Below, piece by piece: positions 11,432 to 21,779 of a DNA stretch of 64,000 nucleotides. A program made the position numbers and the translations under genes. Numbering within the stretch: position 1 is the stretch's first letter; each line of letters opens with the position of its first letter. This stretch comes from Gnetum montanum (Eukaryota > Streptophyta > Gnetopsida > Gnetales > Gnetaceae): positions 1,032,024 to 1,096,023 of the forward strand of contig MNCI01010116.1 of NCBI GenBank assembly GCA_015680685.1. The letters are read 5' to 3'. The notes beneath the pieces were generated by a model, which saw only the letters and a list, made by a program, of their open reading frames with translations, searched no databases and was not told the origin of the DNA.

Positions 11432-12487
11432 TTGTGGTCACTTTAGGAGAGGTCACGGTGGCTACAATAGGCCGCATTGAGGCTACCCTCATCATGAAGT
11501 ATGGTGATGTCAAGGGTTCATAGCATTGGTTGTGCCATGAGGCCCCAGTGGAGTTAACTAGCAGGGTTTAATGGGTTGGGCTAATGGACCATTTCTTGGC
11601 CCTTAGCCTAAGCATCCTAGTGGCTGAGATGGTTACAATAATTGACTTCTTTAGTGAGAGTGCCAATTATTTCATTATGCAGGCCCATGGTATGTGGATG
11701 ATTTTTGACCTTATAGATGATTTCTTTGTGGACCTCTTCAGCCTTCCCTTTGAGGGTCCACTAGTTGCTAAAAAAATCAACAAAGAGATGGATCATAGAT
11801 GGGACATTGAGGAGTGGCTGGGCACTTCTAAGTCCCATAAAGGCATACTCATCAAGGAAGTGATATTACCTATGGTTCACCACCTTTATCCAATCTTTCG
11901 TGTGTGTGCATTCCCAAAGCTTCTCTCACAAGGGAAAATTCTTGGAGTGGAGCATGCATGGGTGATGAAGGACTTGGTAGAGGAAGTGACATGGTACAAT
12001 TGGGATTTTTACCTTGCCTATGGCCTACATGCTAAAATTATTAGGTTGCACCACAACCTCTAGGTGAGGTTACATGTGCACTTCACATTCTTTGCAGGAT
12101 GCCTATGAAGGTTCACAAAGTTCTTGGTGGTTTAGGAGGATGGACGATGGGTGATGTAAGACTACAAGTAGCTCTCTAGGCTATAGATCCAGCACTTATT
12201 CACTACCACATGATTGTAGGATACCTTAGAGGAAATTGGTGAGTCATTTTCTGTAATGACTATAGGCCACTTGGGACAATATTACCACTCACGTGGTAGT
12301 GTAGGTGAGGCTCTATTAACTAACATTGGGAATGTAGCTAGAGGGGCATGACTCATTTCTAAGGTAGTGGAATTGTCTAGGACAAAAATTAAGAAGTCAC
12401 GTCCCATAGAGGAGCTTGTACATGAGGTAGAGGAAAACAATAGGAAGATCCACTTAAGATTTTGCGAGTTGTGTTCAAGAATTGTAG
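11432..12487 (+). CDS. Large exon 4 of the antisense gene in A
   Basis: It runs from the acceptor CCCATTGTAG to the donor GTGAGTA. The longest open part (11584-12063, 159 codons) contains IIDFFSES, MQAHG, IDDFFVDL, EGPLVAKK, EEWLGTS and HHLYP. B has INSFSKS, MQAHG, IDEFFVDL and EDPLVAKK at 46259-46468. Reading continues past the TAG at 12061 in the same frame (VRLHVHFTFFAGCL in A, VRLHMHFAFFVACL in B), so that stop is a CAG-type lesion rather than the end. The function is unknown. Confidence 0.65.
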
Positions 12488-12823
12488 GTGAGTATAAGTC
12501 ATTAGATACTACTATAATATGATATGTTATGCTATACTGATCATTAAAAATGCTAATCCTAACCCATGTGAATCATCGAATGTAGGAAAGAGGGCTTCTA
12601 TGATAGCATCATAGCCTATAGTGGATGATGTCCCTCCTCAGATTGAGGGACAAGCACCAAAGGAAGACGAGTGAGAAGCCACAAAGGTCCTATGACAATT
12701 GGAGGAAGAAGGGTTGTTATAGTTAGATAAAGGTGAGTTTGAAAATTTCTTTGATGGCATGCAGATGGACAATCCCCTTGCTCTCACATATAAGGGCTTG
12801 TTGGGTAGGAGCTTCACATCACC

Positions 12824-12848
12824 ATATATATATATATATATATATATC
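12824..12848. repeat. (AT)n microsatellite
   Basis: About twelve AT dinucleotides lie within what should be the fourth short intron of the antisense gene in A. B has a T-rich stretch instead. A second short (AT)n run lies at about 14562-14580. Confidence 0.7.
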
Positions 12849-13144
12849 TATGTTTGTAAACTCTTGCATCGTTGGTTGTTGGCTGTTTGATAATTACTAA
12901 ATGTGTTGTATCACAACTGCAAGTGTTTCTACCAAGGGTCCAGTGTCTACCTCCACTTGCTGCATGTAGCCATGGGTAGAGGCACCTAATAAGTTTACCT
13001 TCATGCAAGGCTTGGTTGAAGACATGATGAACCACATTCAATAGATGAATTCTAAGATCGGTATGTCCATGCTTTCCTACCTTACCTTACTGATTTGCTA
13101 CTTAGTCTATGGCTATTATTGTTTTGCCTGTTGTATGACAACAG

Positions 13145-13965
13145 TTTCCTAGCTTCGGTGGGACCCAAACAAGGTGGCTAGAGTTGATGTCATCCTCAAG
13201 TTTTCCCCTAAATTGGATCAATTTCCCCATCGTGTGTACAATTAGGTAAGCAAGTGCACACTCTCTTTTGCAAGAGCATTGTGGGAATGTAGGCACACCA
13301 ACAAGCATCTGTGGAAGTGGGTACATGAGCTCCAAGATAGGGAAGCAAGCCAAGATGCCAAATTAGAGAACTTGTAGGCCCGTTATTATTTCCTAGTAGC
13401 TCATGACCAAGGGGATGGTATTTGGCAAATAGCCAAGATTGACTACCCTAGGTATTGGTCAACCATTCATGGCAAAAATGAGGCCACCCGAGAGGTGATC
13501 AAGCAATAACTACAAATGGATCTACTAGCCAAGAAAAACTAGGACTGGAAGGATTACAGTGCCAAAGTGTATCAATGGCATCAAACTCAAAAAAATCACA
13601 AATACCACTACAAGTAGGAGTGAGAGGCATACCTTAAAAGGTACAAGGATGAGTTTGTGGAGTTCCATTGTCGCGACATGTTCCTTGATGCAATTGGTGC
13701 AATGCGGGCTTATGAATTATTTGCTAGCAATGTAGTGGTGATTGGGACCCCAAAGAGACATATTACTATGCCTTCAGGAGAGGTTTATTTTGCTACATTT
13801 GCATCGGGGCTACCCACATGGACAACTATGGAAAAAAGAAAGATCCTCATGGGTATTGACCTCGACGAGGAGGATTGGACATAGCTATTAGAGGTAGAAA
13901 TCCTCCAATGCTCGAAGGTGAGCCTTGGTCGAAGGCCTCTAGATATGGATGTGGGCCCCTCTTAG
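13145..13965 (+). CDS. Exon 7 of the antisense gene in A
   Basis: It runs from the acceptor GACAACAG to the donor at 13966. The frame contains NKHLWKWVHELQ, ARYYFLVAHDQ, IDYPRYW, VIKQ-LQMDLL, DWKDYSAKVYQWHQTQ and, in the open part 13657-13884, CRDMFLDAIGAMRAYE, PSGEV and LMGIDLDEEDW. B matches residue for residue over most of this (48062-48316 and onwards). It is rich in Trp, Tyr and charged residues with no membrane segment. It may be a nucleic-acid or protein-binding domain, but nothing here proves it. Confidence 0.6.
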
Positions 13966-14339
13966 GTTGGTTTAGTTTGAATTATTTTTATTTATTTTGT
14001 GATAATTTTGTATGTCACTTATTTATCAGCTAATTTATTATTTTATTTTGCTTAAAGAAAGTTTTGGACGATGGTGCAGGCCCCAATGAAGTAGCAGAGG
14101 AAGAGGAAGAAGAAGAACCCCAACCCCCACCAAACATTGCTGGCTGAGTAGCTTAAGATGTAGCCCTACCATTGGGAAATTTTGCATTTTTAACAATTTT
14201 TTTTATTTTGGGTGTATACTTGAGCTATATATTTTGTTGATGATTTAATGGAAATGTGATGATGATTTATATATCACTTTTTTGTAGTTTGTATAATGTT
14301 GTGAAAATTTTAACTTGTAATTGACTAGTGTGATTAGGC

Positions 14340-14545
14340 CCATTGTGGGTTCCATGCCAGTTTAAGGCCATGGTAGAAGGGACGTTTCTAGTTTAAGGTC
14401 ATTTCAAGCCATGAAAATGTAAGAAAGGCTACAAGTTTTAGGCCATGGTGGGCCATGCAATAGTTTAGGGCCTTTTTGGGCCATAGCGCAAAAGGAAGCA
14501 AGTTGCTAGTTTTAGGCCTTAGCAAGCCATTTTGCAATTTTTTTA
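14340..14545. repeat. AGTTTAAGGCC tandem units downstream of the antisense gene (A)
   Basis: Four or five units on the theme TAGTTTAAGGCCATGGTGGGCC lie between the antisense stop and the sense donor site. B has the same at 49080-49280. A single unit also lies before the antisense promoter (about 8880-8910). They resemble the array next to the 3' LTR. Confidence 0.5.
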
Positions 14546-14799
14546 ATTTATTTTTTATTTTTTATTATATATATATATATTTGATTGACAAAAGGGCTAA
14601 AATAGATTGCATAAACTAAAGAAATGAAATAACTGATGCAAGATGCAAGCAACTATGCAAATGTAACTATACAAACAAAAATAAGAGGCAAACAAGACAT
14701 GCGAATCAACTAAGGAGATACCTTAGTTATGTAATTATTTCCTAACTTAATGTGGGTTAAGAGGTGCATAAGCCCTAGGAGGCACAAGCTAATACTCAC

Positions 14800-16763
14800 C
14801 TAGACCTTCATCAATGATGCTAAAGGACAATTCTACCCAAAGAGCTCCCTTAGGGAGGTTGCTCGCTTTGTTTGGTTGCTTAGATAGGTTAGCCAGACAA
14901 AGTTGGCTTTCATCCAAAATGGGTAATATGTCTTTGGAGTACTCCACTTTTGACCCTTGCTATGCATAAATGTTGTTGATGATCAGGGGAGATGCATTAT
15001 CACCATATATGACCACCTCTCCACCTTCATAGGGAAGGTGGATCTCTTGATGGATGGATGAAGAGACAACCCATAACTAGGCTAGCCAAGACCTCCCCAG
15101 GATCAAGTTGAACTTAGGCATCTCTTTGAAGATAATGAACTTAGTATTAATGGGGAATTGCTCCCTTGCCATGAAAGCTATCGGGACCATTCCTTTCACG
15201 ACAACACGTGTCCCATTAAAGGATTTCAGGCATGTTGTCTTGGTTAACTTGATCTAGTCAACAAGACCAAGTTTGTCAATGACCAGGAATGGGATGATGT
15301 TGGTTGCCACCCTATTGTTGACATGCATCTTGCAGATTTTGTACTACCCTATGCAAATTATGATGAACATTAGTGCACTGGTAACTTGACCCTTTTTAGG
15401 GTCAACATTAACTACCTCACCATGAAACATCAAGGAGGTTGAACTCAACTCTTGAGTTGTAGAAGGAAGAATTACAACATGAATGGCTTTTTCATCTACT
15501 AGAATGTCTTCCTTGATAGGAATAGAGGTCAACATATTGACTAATGCTTCATGGTGAGCAAAGGAGGTCATTACAAAATCATACAAGCTTAGAGTTATGT
15601 TTGTTTGTTTGAGAGTGTGTTTAACCTATGCTAGTGCATATAAAAAGTCTTTTTTGCTATATGCTATTTTAGTAGCCCTTACTTCCTCCATGCAGTCCAA
15701 GAGACAGATCTCTTAGGGAGGAGATTTAAACTTTGCTTGTGCAATGTGCTTTTGAGCTTTTGTGCTTGGTTTTTGGTTGCTTACACTTGCATTAGCATCC
15801 TGAGATGATGAGGCCATGGGGATATCTTAGGGACATGCTTAGGAAGACCTAACTCCATATTTTTCCTAATCATCTTATCAGTGAGGTGGTTGTTGGACCT
15901 CCTAGGTTGTAGCTTAGGCTATCTATCATTGTATGCGGGATGTGGTTTTGGATAGGCAGGGTGTGATGTAGTTTATACCGCTGGACCCTAAGTAGAGGGG
16001 CGGGGTTCACATTTCATGGCACCCTGATGACAAAGGGTGTCTAGGTTGTTATTGCCACAACATGTTGCAAGACTGTAACCACAAAGGGTGTCATGGGAAC
16101 CTAAAGTGGTGCTCTAATGACAAAAAGGGATTGCAGACTAGTTGATGCTGAGGCCCCAATGTTACCATTGGACACATGAACCACAAATGGTTTATGTACC
16201 AGTTCTACGTTGTCATCAATGCTAATGGCATTGATAACTTAGCTTTGCAATGCTAGTGTTAAGGGGATCTTTGTAGACCTTCATTAGTTGGTTTTTTGGA
16301 TGCATGGGATTGCTATCATCAAGGACCAATTTTCCCTGATTAATCATGCACTCAATGTCATCTTTTAAGGCTAAGAAGTAGTTCATATCATGGCCATGCA
16401 ATTGGTGATGGTGGAAAAATTGGTCGAACCTAAAATTTTTAGGGATTGAAGGCTTGTTTGGCATAGCTACCAAAGGGTTTTTAAGGACCTTGCAGTATTG
16501 CTTATGGTGCTTGTAAGCATCTTCAGACACCTACTTGTGCTAGATGTACCCAGCACAAAGTAGTTGGCCCAAAAGTTTGGATAGCTTAATGGATAATGAA
16601 ATATACTTTGAGCAATCTTTGCACTCAAAGTTTCACATTAGGGTAGCTTGCCTTGTAGCTATTAGTGGTGTGGATTGGTTGGTTCCCACAATGCTAGAGC
16701 TGGATGCTTTTTTGTTGTTGGTTGGGGCCTCAGGTGCCTTGGCCACTAGTTTAGCATTGTTGG
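14800..16763 (-). pseudogene. gag-pr: gag C-terminal part and protease of element A
   Basis: Read on the minus strand, a degenerate zinc-knuckle region (about 16330-16430) has HHHQLHGHDMNYFLALKDDIE and INQGKL, the usual Tat form of a GH-xx-C-LK-IE-LI-G-L signature. A linker and the aspartic protease follow. The active-site stretch at about 15310-15330 reads VNNRVATN where B has VDDGATTN, so the catalytic Asp-Gly is lost. The downstream NLILGRSWLA and IHLPYEGG match B. The frame ends at the donor at 14799. The N-terminal half of gag is missing, deleted to a junction at about 16763 with the LTR. Dead copy. Confidence 0.7.
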
Positions 16764-17869
16764 GCCACTAGTGGTTGGAACACCAAGGGATTTGTAGGCT
16801 CACAACCTAACCCCACCTCTACACAAAGGCCTTGTTGAAAAATGGAGGCGGAGCATCCTAAATAGTCTTGTTGATCAAACAGGGACTTTTCCATTTACAA
16901 CTAGAGTAGTGGATACAACTAGGGGGTGGCGTGGTTAGTCAGAATGTAAGTGCAAACAACACGAAACAATGCTATGTGTCAAAGCAATGCTTCATGGTGC
17001 TAAGTGTAGAGCATAGCCATAGAATGGGGGCAAGCATAGCCAAGGTTTTCAACCAAAATGAGAGTGTCAACCCATAGAGACTACTGCCTAAGCATAGCAC
17101 AACATGATGACATGTGAAAAAGTGCAAAATGATGCAAGAAGAATGTAATAAAATGCTAAAAATGAGAGAGATAAATAGAACACTATCCCAAATGGGAGTG
17201 TACTTAACTCCAAAAGGAAGGTACACAGTGTATAATAGGTGTAGTGGGAGTGTAGTCACAGTCTCTATGATGCTGAGTCGTGACGTCTGGCACTTACTAT
17301 GATGAATCGTGCTTGTTGGGTTAGTCGTTGTGGTGTACCGTGCGATGTAGGGCTGCAATGGGGTCATGGTGTACTATGAAGTACAAGGATGTCTCTTTGC
17401 TAGTGTGGTGTGCTTTGGGTCTTGTTCACCCATAGAGCTAAGTGCTAAGATGACAAAATGCCAAATGCCAAAATGAAAGTGCCAATTGCCAACCAGTGAA
17501 AACTGGAAGCCCACCCCCAAAACATTGGGGTGCAAGGGTATTTATATGGCTAGGGTTAGCCCAAAATGTAGATTGGGCACCACATGGTAGTGCAGTAGGT
17601 GGGACTACGAGAGAAATTTAGAAAATTTTCTAAGTTTGGAGGTGACCAAAAAAAGTTCAAAAATTTTTCTAACTTTGGTTGCTACACTCACCCCATGTTA
17701 CACGTGGGTCACAAGATGCTCCTCAGTGACAAGGCATAGCATTGACACTTAGAAGAATCTAGTAAAAATTGCAGTCCTTATTCTTTCTATGCTAGCTACA
17801 CTATGGAGCATAGTAGGAGGGGTAGCCTCAGGAATTAGAAAATCTATCAAATGTCTCTTTCATGTTGAG
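16764..17869 (-). repeat. 5' LTR of element A, truncated on both sides
   Basis: The stretch GTGGTTGGAACACC at about 16770 matches the LTR end of the other copies, and AAATAGTCTTGTTGATCAAACAGG at about 16860-16883 matches R/U5. Its minus-strand TATA box is at 17539-17547. At 17748-17869 it lines up with 2877-3005 of the 3' LTR and then stops where B begins. The inner edge is joined to gag by a deletion that removed the primer site. No independent gene is seen here. Confidence 0.7.
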
Positions 17870-18089
17870 TGTGACACCTGAAAACATCGGCGGTTGGAGC
17901 ACAAGAGTTTGGCAAGCATATAGCCTAACCAAAAATCCATGTGAGGGCCATGTTGGGGAATGAAAATGAGGTACCTTGAATAGTATTATTGATTAAATAA
18001 GGACTTACATGGTGTTAAAACGACTGTGTGCAATAGTGGTTTATACTACATTACGTGTGGACACTGGGATAGGCTAGCTAGAGTGTAGT
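17870..18089 (-). repeat. 3' LTR of B, outer part
   Basis: It starts TGTGACACCTGAAAACATCGGCGG, shared with the other Tat LTR ends (first 20: TGTGACACCTGAAAACATCG). It is interrupted by Athila-1; the last bases GTAGT (18085-18089) pair with GTAGC at 27678-27682 as the target duplication. The LTR continues at 27678. Confidence 0.8.
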
Positions 18090-18097
18090 TGATGAGA

Positions 18098-18372
18098 GCA
18101 GGTACTCTAATTATTAGAGTGTTTACTCTAGCAATTACTCTAGTGGTTACTCTAGTAGTTACTCTAATTATTAGAGTGGTTACTCTAGCGGTTGCTTTAG
18201 TAGTTATTCTAATTATTATAGTTGTTACTCTAGTAGTTACGCTAATTATTAGAGTGGTTACTCTACCGGTTACTCTAGTAGTTATTCTAATTATTAGAAT
18301 GGTTACTCTAGCAGTTGCTTTAGCAGTTATTCTAATTATTAGAGCGGTTACTCTAATTATTAGAGTAGTTTC
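18098..18372. repeat. U3 tandem repeats of the Athila-1 5' LTR
   Basis: Units of about 15 and 30-45 bp are built from GTTACTCTAGTAGTTACTCT and the near-palindrome ACTCTAATTATTAGAGT. The same array is at 26655-26905 in the 3' LTR. Because the unit is palindromic, both strands read as long open frames of I, T, V and R; these are not genes. Confidence 0.85.
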
Positions 18373-18381
18373 TCCAAAGTC

Positions 18382-18389
18382 TATAAATA
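18382..18389 (+). promoter_or_regulatory. TATA box of Athila-1 5' LTR
   Basis: TATAAATA in CTATAAATACAGTGCC, directly after the U3 repeats. The same context occurs in the 3' LTR at 26918-26925. Confidence 0.8.
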
Positions 18390-18542
18390 CAGTGCCTAGG
18401 CACACAATTGGGAGGAAGTTTTTTGAAACTCTTGTAGTCTATTTGAAAGTTAGAGTATTTTCCAAGTGCCCACAATAGGAGGTCTAAGTTTGGATGGATC
18501 TTTATTCGAGCATTGTGTACCTGAACACACCTTGTGTACGAA

Positions 18543-18548
18543 AATAAA
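18543..18548 (+). terminator. Polyadenylation signal of Athila-1 5' LTR
   Basis: AATAAAGA lies about 155 bp after the TATA box. It is shared with the 3' LTR (27093-27098) and with Athila-2 (37448-37453 and 45133-45138). Confidence 0.6.
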
Positions 18549-19012
18549 GACGAGCTCTTTGATTAATCCTTGTAATACTTGAGATTTGTTTTCTTACGCA
18601 TTTCTTTTATTTTATTTTCTTATGCATTTATTTTATTTTATTTTATTTTATGCACTTTACATTTATGTTATTAGCACAGCAATTCATTTTGATCAATTAA
18701 GAAGATCGTTAAATTACACAAGCATGACCACTTCGAGCATGCATGTAATGCTTGGTAACCCAGTAATAATTAGTGTTTGATAATTCTAGTAGTGTTGCAC
18801 TGGTTCAGGATGTGTACGACAAGTAGGAATGGATGCTGGTGTTAGGATTAGTTAGAACTTAACTAATGAGTAGTTAAGTTAAATTAGTAACTTAGTTACC
18901 TCTCTCCTTCCCTACTACCACAAGACATAAAAACATAAAAGCCATAAAAATCATATGCCTCAAGCTTACTTAACCATACAATAGTAACATACAGGTAAGC
19001 TTGGGAAGACAA

Positions 19013-20955
19013 AGGTAACCGTCATTTCACTATTCATAACCTAGGTTCTGATACCCATGAGCACAAAGGATCTGAGAAAGAGACACAGACATGTGATAAA
19101 GATGACCATTTTGATCGCAATCATGATCGAGGCCAAGATCATTGAAGAGAAGGTGGTAGACACTGTCATGGTGATGGTTCTCCTTCTTCCTCACCTTCAT
19201 CATATCTTTCATCCTCTCCTTCAGTGTCCAAACATAGTCATAAAGAAAAAGTCCATGGGGATAAAGGTAGGAAAAGTGAAATTCATAGATGAAATAGCTA
19301 GGAAAGGGGAGAAGGGTACTCTAGAGAGTCATGACATAGAAGAAGGGAGAGTAGGGAACAACATAGGCATCATAGACGCTATGGACAAGACAATCACGAT
19401 GAATCCCTACTCGCTACTCAAAGTATGTTGGACATAACTGAGGCTTTTAGAATTCCAACAAGGCATCAAAAAGATAGTAGGATCAAGAGATTAGATATGA
19501 ACAATATCCCATAATTTGAAGGGGGATACAACACTGATCCTCAAAATCACTTACAAGCATTCCATGATGTGTGTGCCTTACAAGATATAGAGAATGAATG
19601 GTAAAATCTTAAGTTGTTTCCACAGACACTAGTTAAAAAGAAGCAGAAAGCTTGTACTAGTTTTTAGAACCAGAATCCATTCATAGGTGGAGTACTATGT
19701 TAGAACTATTTAATGAAAAGTACCAAACATACTCCCAAGTGTCTAACTTTCAAAAGCAAATCCAAGGCTAGAAACAAGAAGGACATGAACCCTTGGATGC
19801 TACCATGGGCTAATATTATGCACCGTTACATCGTTGTCCTGGCCATGGTTATTCGCAAAGGGTTCAATTGTGCCATCTCATGGATGGGCTTAGGCATGAA
19901 ATGAGAAGAACCCTTGGGACTTATACTAAAGGAAGACTATTCGATCTTAGGTTCTATAAAATTAAAAGACTATTGGAGCAAGTTGCTAAGGAGGAAGGTG
20001 AACTACAGAAGATAGAAAGTGTGGAAGAGTATAACCGAGATCCTTCCCTCTAGAAGAGGGGAGTAATATTTTGTGAGGATGAAGAAGAGTCCCCACTTGA
20101 AGAGATGATTAATAGAAAAACTTTGCCTATCCAAAAGTTGACATTAGAAGTATCAGTAAAGGTAGACCAAGTGTGGGATTTCCTAGACAATAGATTTCAA
20201 TCTGTTCTTAAAATAGTAGAGGAGTCTAAAGAGCAAGGTAGTGATCGCGAAAAAAGAAAAAAGAGAGAACCTTAACATGCACGTAGCAAGGGTAAGGGAA
20301 AAGTTGTCATCATTGAAGAGGCTATTGAGTTGGAAATAGACAATGATAGTGGATGTGAAGTATGTCAATATGACCATCCTAAGGGATGTTGCCCTGTAAT
20401 CTCACATCTGCAAGAGTCTGGGGTGTATGCATTCAACCCACGATTGAACAAACGGTAAGCACCTTGAAGGTTACCTTACCCCCAAGGTAATCCAATACAG
20501 TTTCACCAACCCTTAACGTATTATCCAAGTGGAGCTCCACCACAACCAATTAAGCAATATCAATAGTGGTAGCACCCACAATTATGGGGAATGCCACCAC
20601 CAAGGCAACAGTATCCTTACCGATAACCTGATCCGTATGGATATTATGTGCAGAAGCCAATCTCCCCACATGACTCTATTGGTCACATCACTCCTCAACC
20701 TCACTACCAAGCCAACAAGTATTATGGGACTCTCTCTTCTAGGGGAAATATTCCACAAGCATATCATCCTTCTCATCTGACCGCATCTCTTCCACCAATA
20801 GCTCCACTACCACTTGCTCCAGCTATGTAGGGTGAAATCCCTACCCAGCCATAGCAACATAATGCCACAAGGGATGTTAACTCTCAACCTAATGTTGGTT
20901 CCAAAAACCACATGAAGAAAAGACCTTTCTTTAAAACCAATGGTCAACTAAGACC
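19013..20955 (+). pseudogene. gag: gag of Athila-1
   Basis: The frame shows a basic, Asp/His/Arg/Ser-rich N-terminal region (about 19080-19400) and a capsid-type core around 19450-19860 with DPQNHLQAFHD, LKLFPQTL, LFNEKYQTYSQVS and GHEPLDA. Next comes LMDGLRHEMRRTLGTYTKGR at about 19880. A knuckle-like CEVCQYDHPKGCC lies at about 20360, followed by a Pro/Gln-rich tail. The core matches Athila-2 gag. Stops (mostly TAG) and frameshifts are scattered through it. It formed the particle shell before decay. Confidence 0.75.
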
Positions 20956-21552
20956 TTGCAATCACAAGTAGTTGATTCATTAGATGCCTTAGTATCAATC
21001 AAAACTTCAGAGCCTCCTTCAACCCAACCACCATACTCAATGCATACAATCATGCTAACACATGCTATCATTGATTGGATCAAAGCTGGCCACCTTCCTA
21101 TGAAATTATCTGATCCTAGAAGTCCTTTGGTATACTTACAGATCGCTAGAAATGTGTCGTGCAAGGCTCTTTTGGATTCAGGTTCCAATGTCAACTTGAT
21201 TTCTCAAGAAATGTACAAGGTCTGGAACCTACCTCCATTAAAAAAGAGAAACATCCATCTAGAGTTGGCTGATTAGTCCATCAATGTCCCATTGGAATTG
21301 GTGAAAGACATAGTTACCATTGTTTGTAGGTGGTCGTACCTAGCTGACTTCCTAGTGATTTAGGTAAACAATGGTAAGGGGGACTTTCCAATCATAATGG
21401 GAAGAGCATGGCTAAGAACCATTGATGCACACCTAGGAATCAATGATCTTTCCCTAGATATATCAAAGGAAAATACATTTGAAAAGATCAAGAAGAAAAA
21501 AGTTCCATGCATCACATACAGTGACACAGGGTTTAGTTGCATGCAGAGGTCA
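20956..21552 (+). pseudogene. pr: Aspartic protease of Athila-1
   Basis: The frame keeps the active-site stretch LLDSGSNVNLIS (Asp-Ser-Gly at 21175-21183) and, after one TAG, the second half FPIIMGRAWLRTIDAHLGI typical of Ty3/gypsy proteases. The enzyme cleaves the gag-pol polyprotein. Two in-frame TAG codons would stop translation. It leads in the same direction into RT. Confidence 0.75.
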
Positions 21553-21779
21553 TGATTTGTGCAAAGTTTAACTTTGCCTACATGCAATCAGTGTGCATAA
21601 GTGATCAATATACAAAGATGCCTGTATGTAGTAGCCACACAATAGGAAGGCACCTAGTGGCTGATCAAGAAAGCAGTTCACTCATATACATGGAACCAAC
21701 TAAGGTTTTGACTTGCGCTTACATCGATATCATAGATGCATTAGAGCAAGTCCACCACCAACTTCCAAGTCTTAACCTT

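Larger units (their letters stand above)
9276..14147 (+). pseudogene. Antisense multi-exon gene inside element A, unknown function
   Basis: Comparison with B gives this model. Exons: 9276-9394, 10571-11000, 11082-11357, 11432-12487, 12586 to about 12810, 12924-13060, 13145-13965 and 14058-14147. Most introns are 74-98 bp, run GT to AG, and the first short one has a CTAAC branch site. Protein likeness to B includes GLHEEE..LNLT, SFENV, CTPFMPH, NFFDGM, QGLVED, YQWHQTQKNHKYHYK and SNVVVIGTP. The product would be roughly 1000 residues, ending in an EEEEEEEP tail. I recognise no enzyme domain. Extra ORFs, some antisense, are known in Tat elements, but not this intron-nested spliced form as far as I know. 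In-frame stops and a lost donor at 11001 make this copy dead. Confidence 0.7.
8718..14799 (-). other. Putative sense-strand intron of A between protease and RT
   Basis: On the minus strand the protease exon ends TCTAG and is followed by GTGAGT (14799-14794), a perfect plant donor. The RT exon is preceded by a pyrimidine-rich acceptor ending TTTTCTAG. B has the same pair (GTGAAT; TTTTGTAG) and D has TTTTGCAG at the same place. Ogre elements of the Tat lineage are known to splice an intron between protease and RT. Here the intron is about 6.1 kb and contains a gene on the other strand. The reading phase across the junction cannot be settled from decayed copies, and RT may start at its own ATG. 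Confidence 0.6.
1642..17869 (-). mobile_element. Element A: Tat-lineage LTR retrotransposon carrying an antisense gene
   Basis: Read on the minus strand, A has a 5' LTR (16764-17869, broken by B), part of gag and protease, a 6.1-kb putative intron holding a plus-strand gene, RT-RNaseH-aRNaseH-integrase, a tandem-repeat spacer and a 3' LTR (1642-4802). A second RNase H of archaeal type after the first is the hallmark of the Tat lineage (Ogre, Retand and relatives). Element B has the same order throughout, so the layout is a property of the family. All A coding regions are broken by stops. A is older than B, which sits in its 5' LTR. Confidence 0.8.
18090..19012 (+). repeat. 5' LTR of Athila-1, 3' end deleted
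   Basis: It matches the 3' LTR (26646-27677) from TGATGAGAG to GCTTGGGAAGACAA at about 19012. The last 130 bp of the LTR, the primer site and the gag start are then absent, and the sequence runs straight into gag. A TATA box (18382-18389) and AATAAA (18543-18548) are in place. Confidence 0.8.

Noticed and set aside
18046-18478. Long frames on both strands rich in I, T, V, R
   Set aside because: They come from palindromic tandem repeats in the Athila-1 U3.
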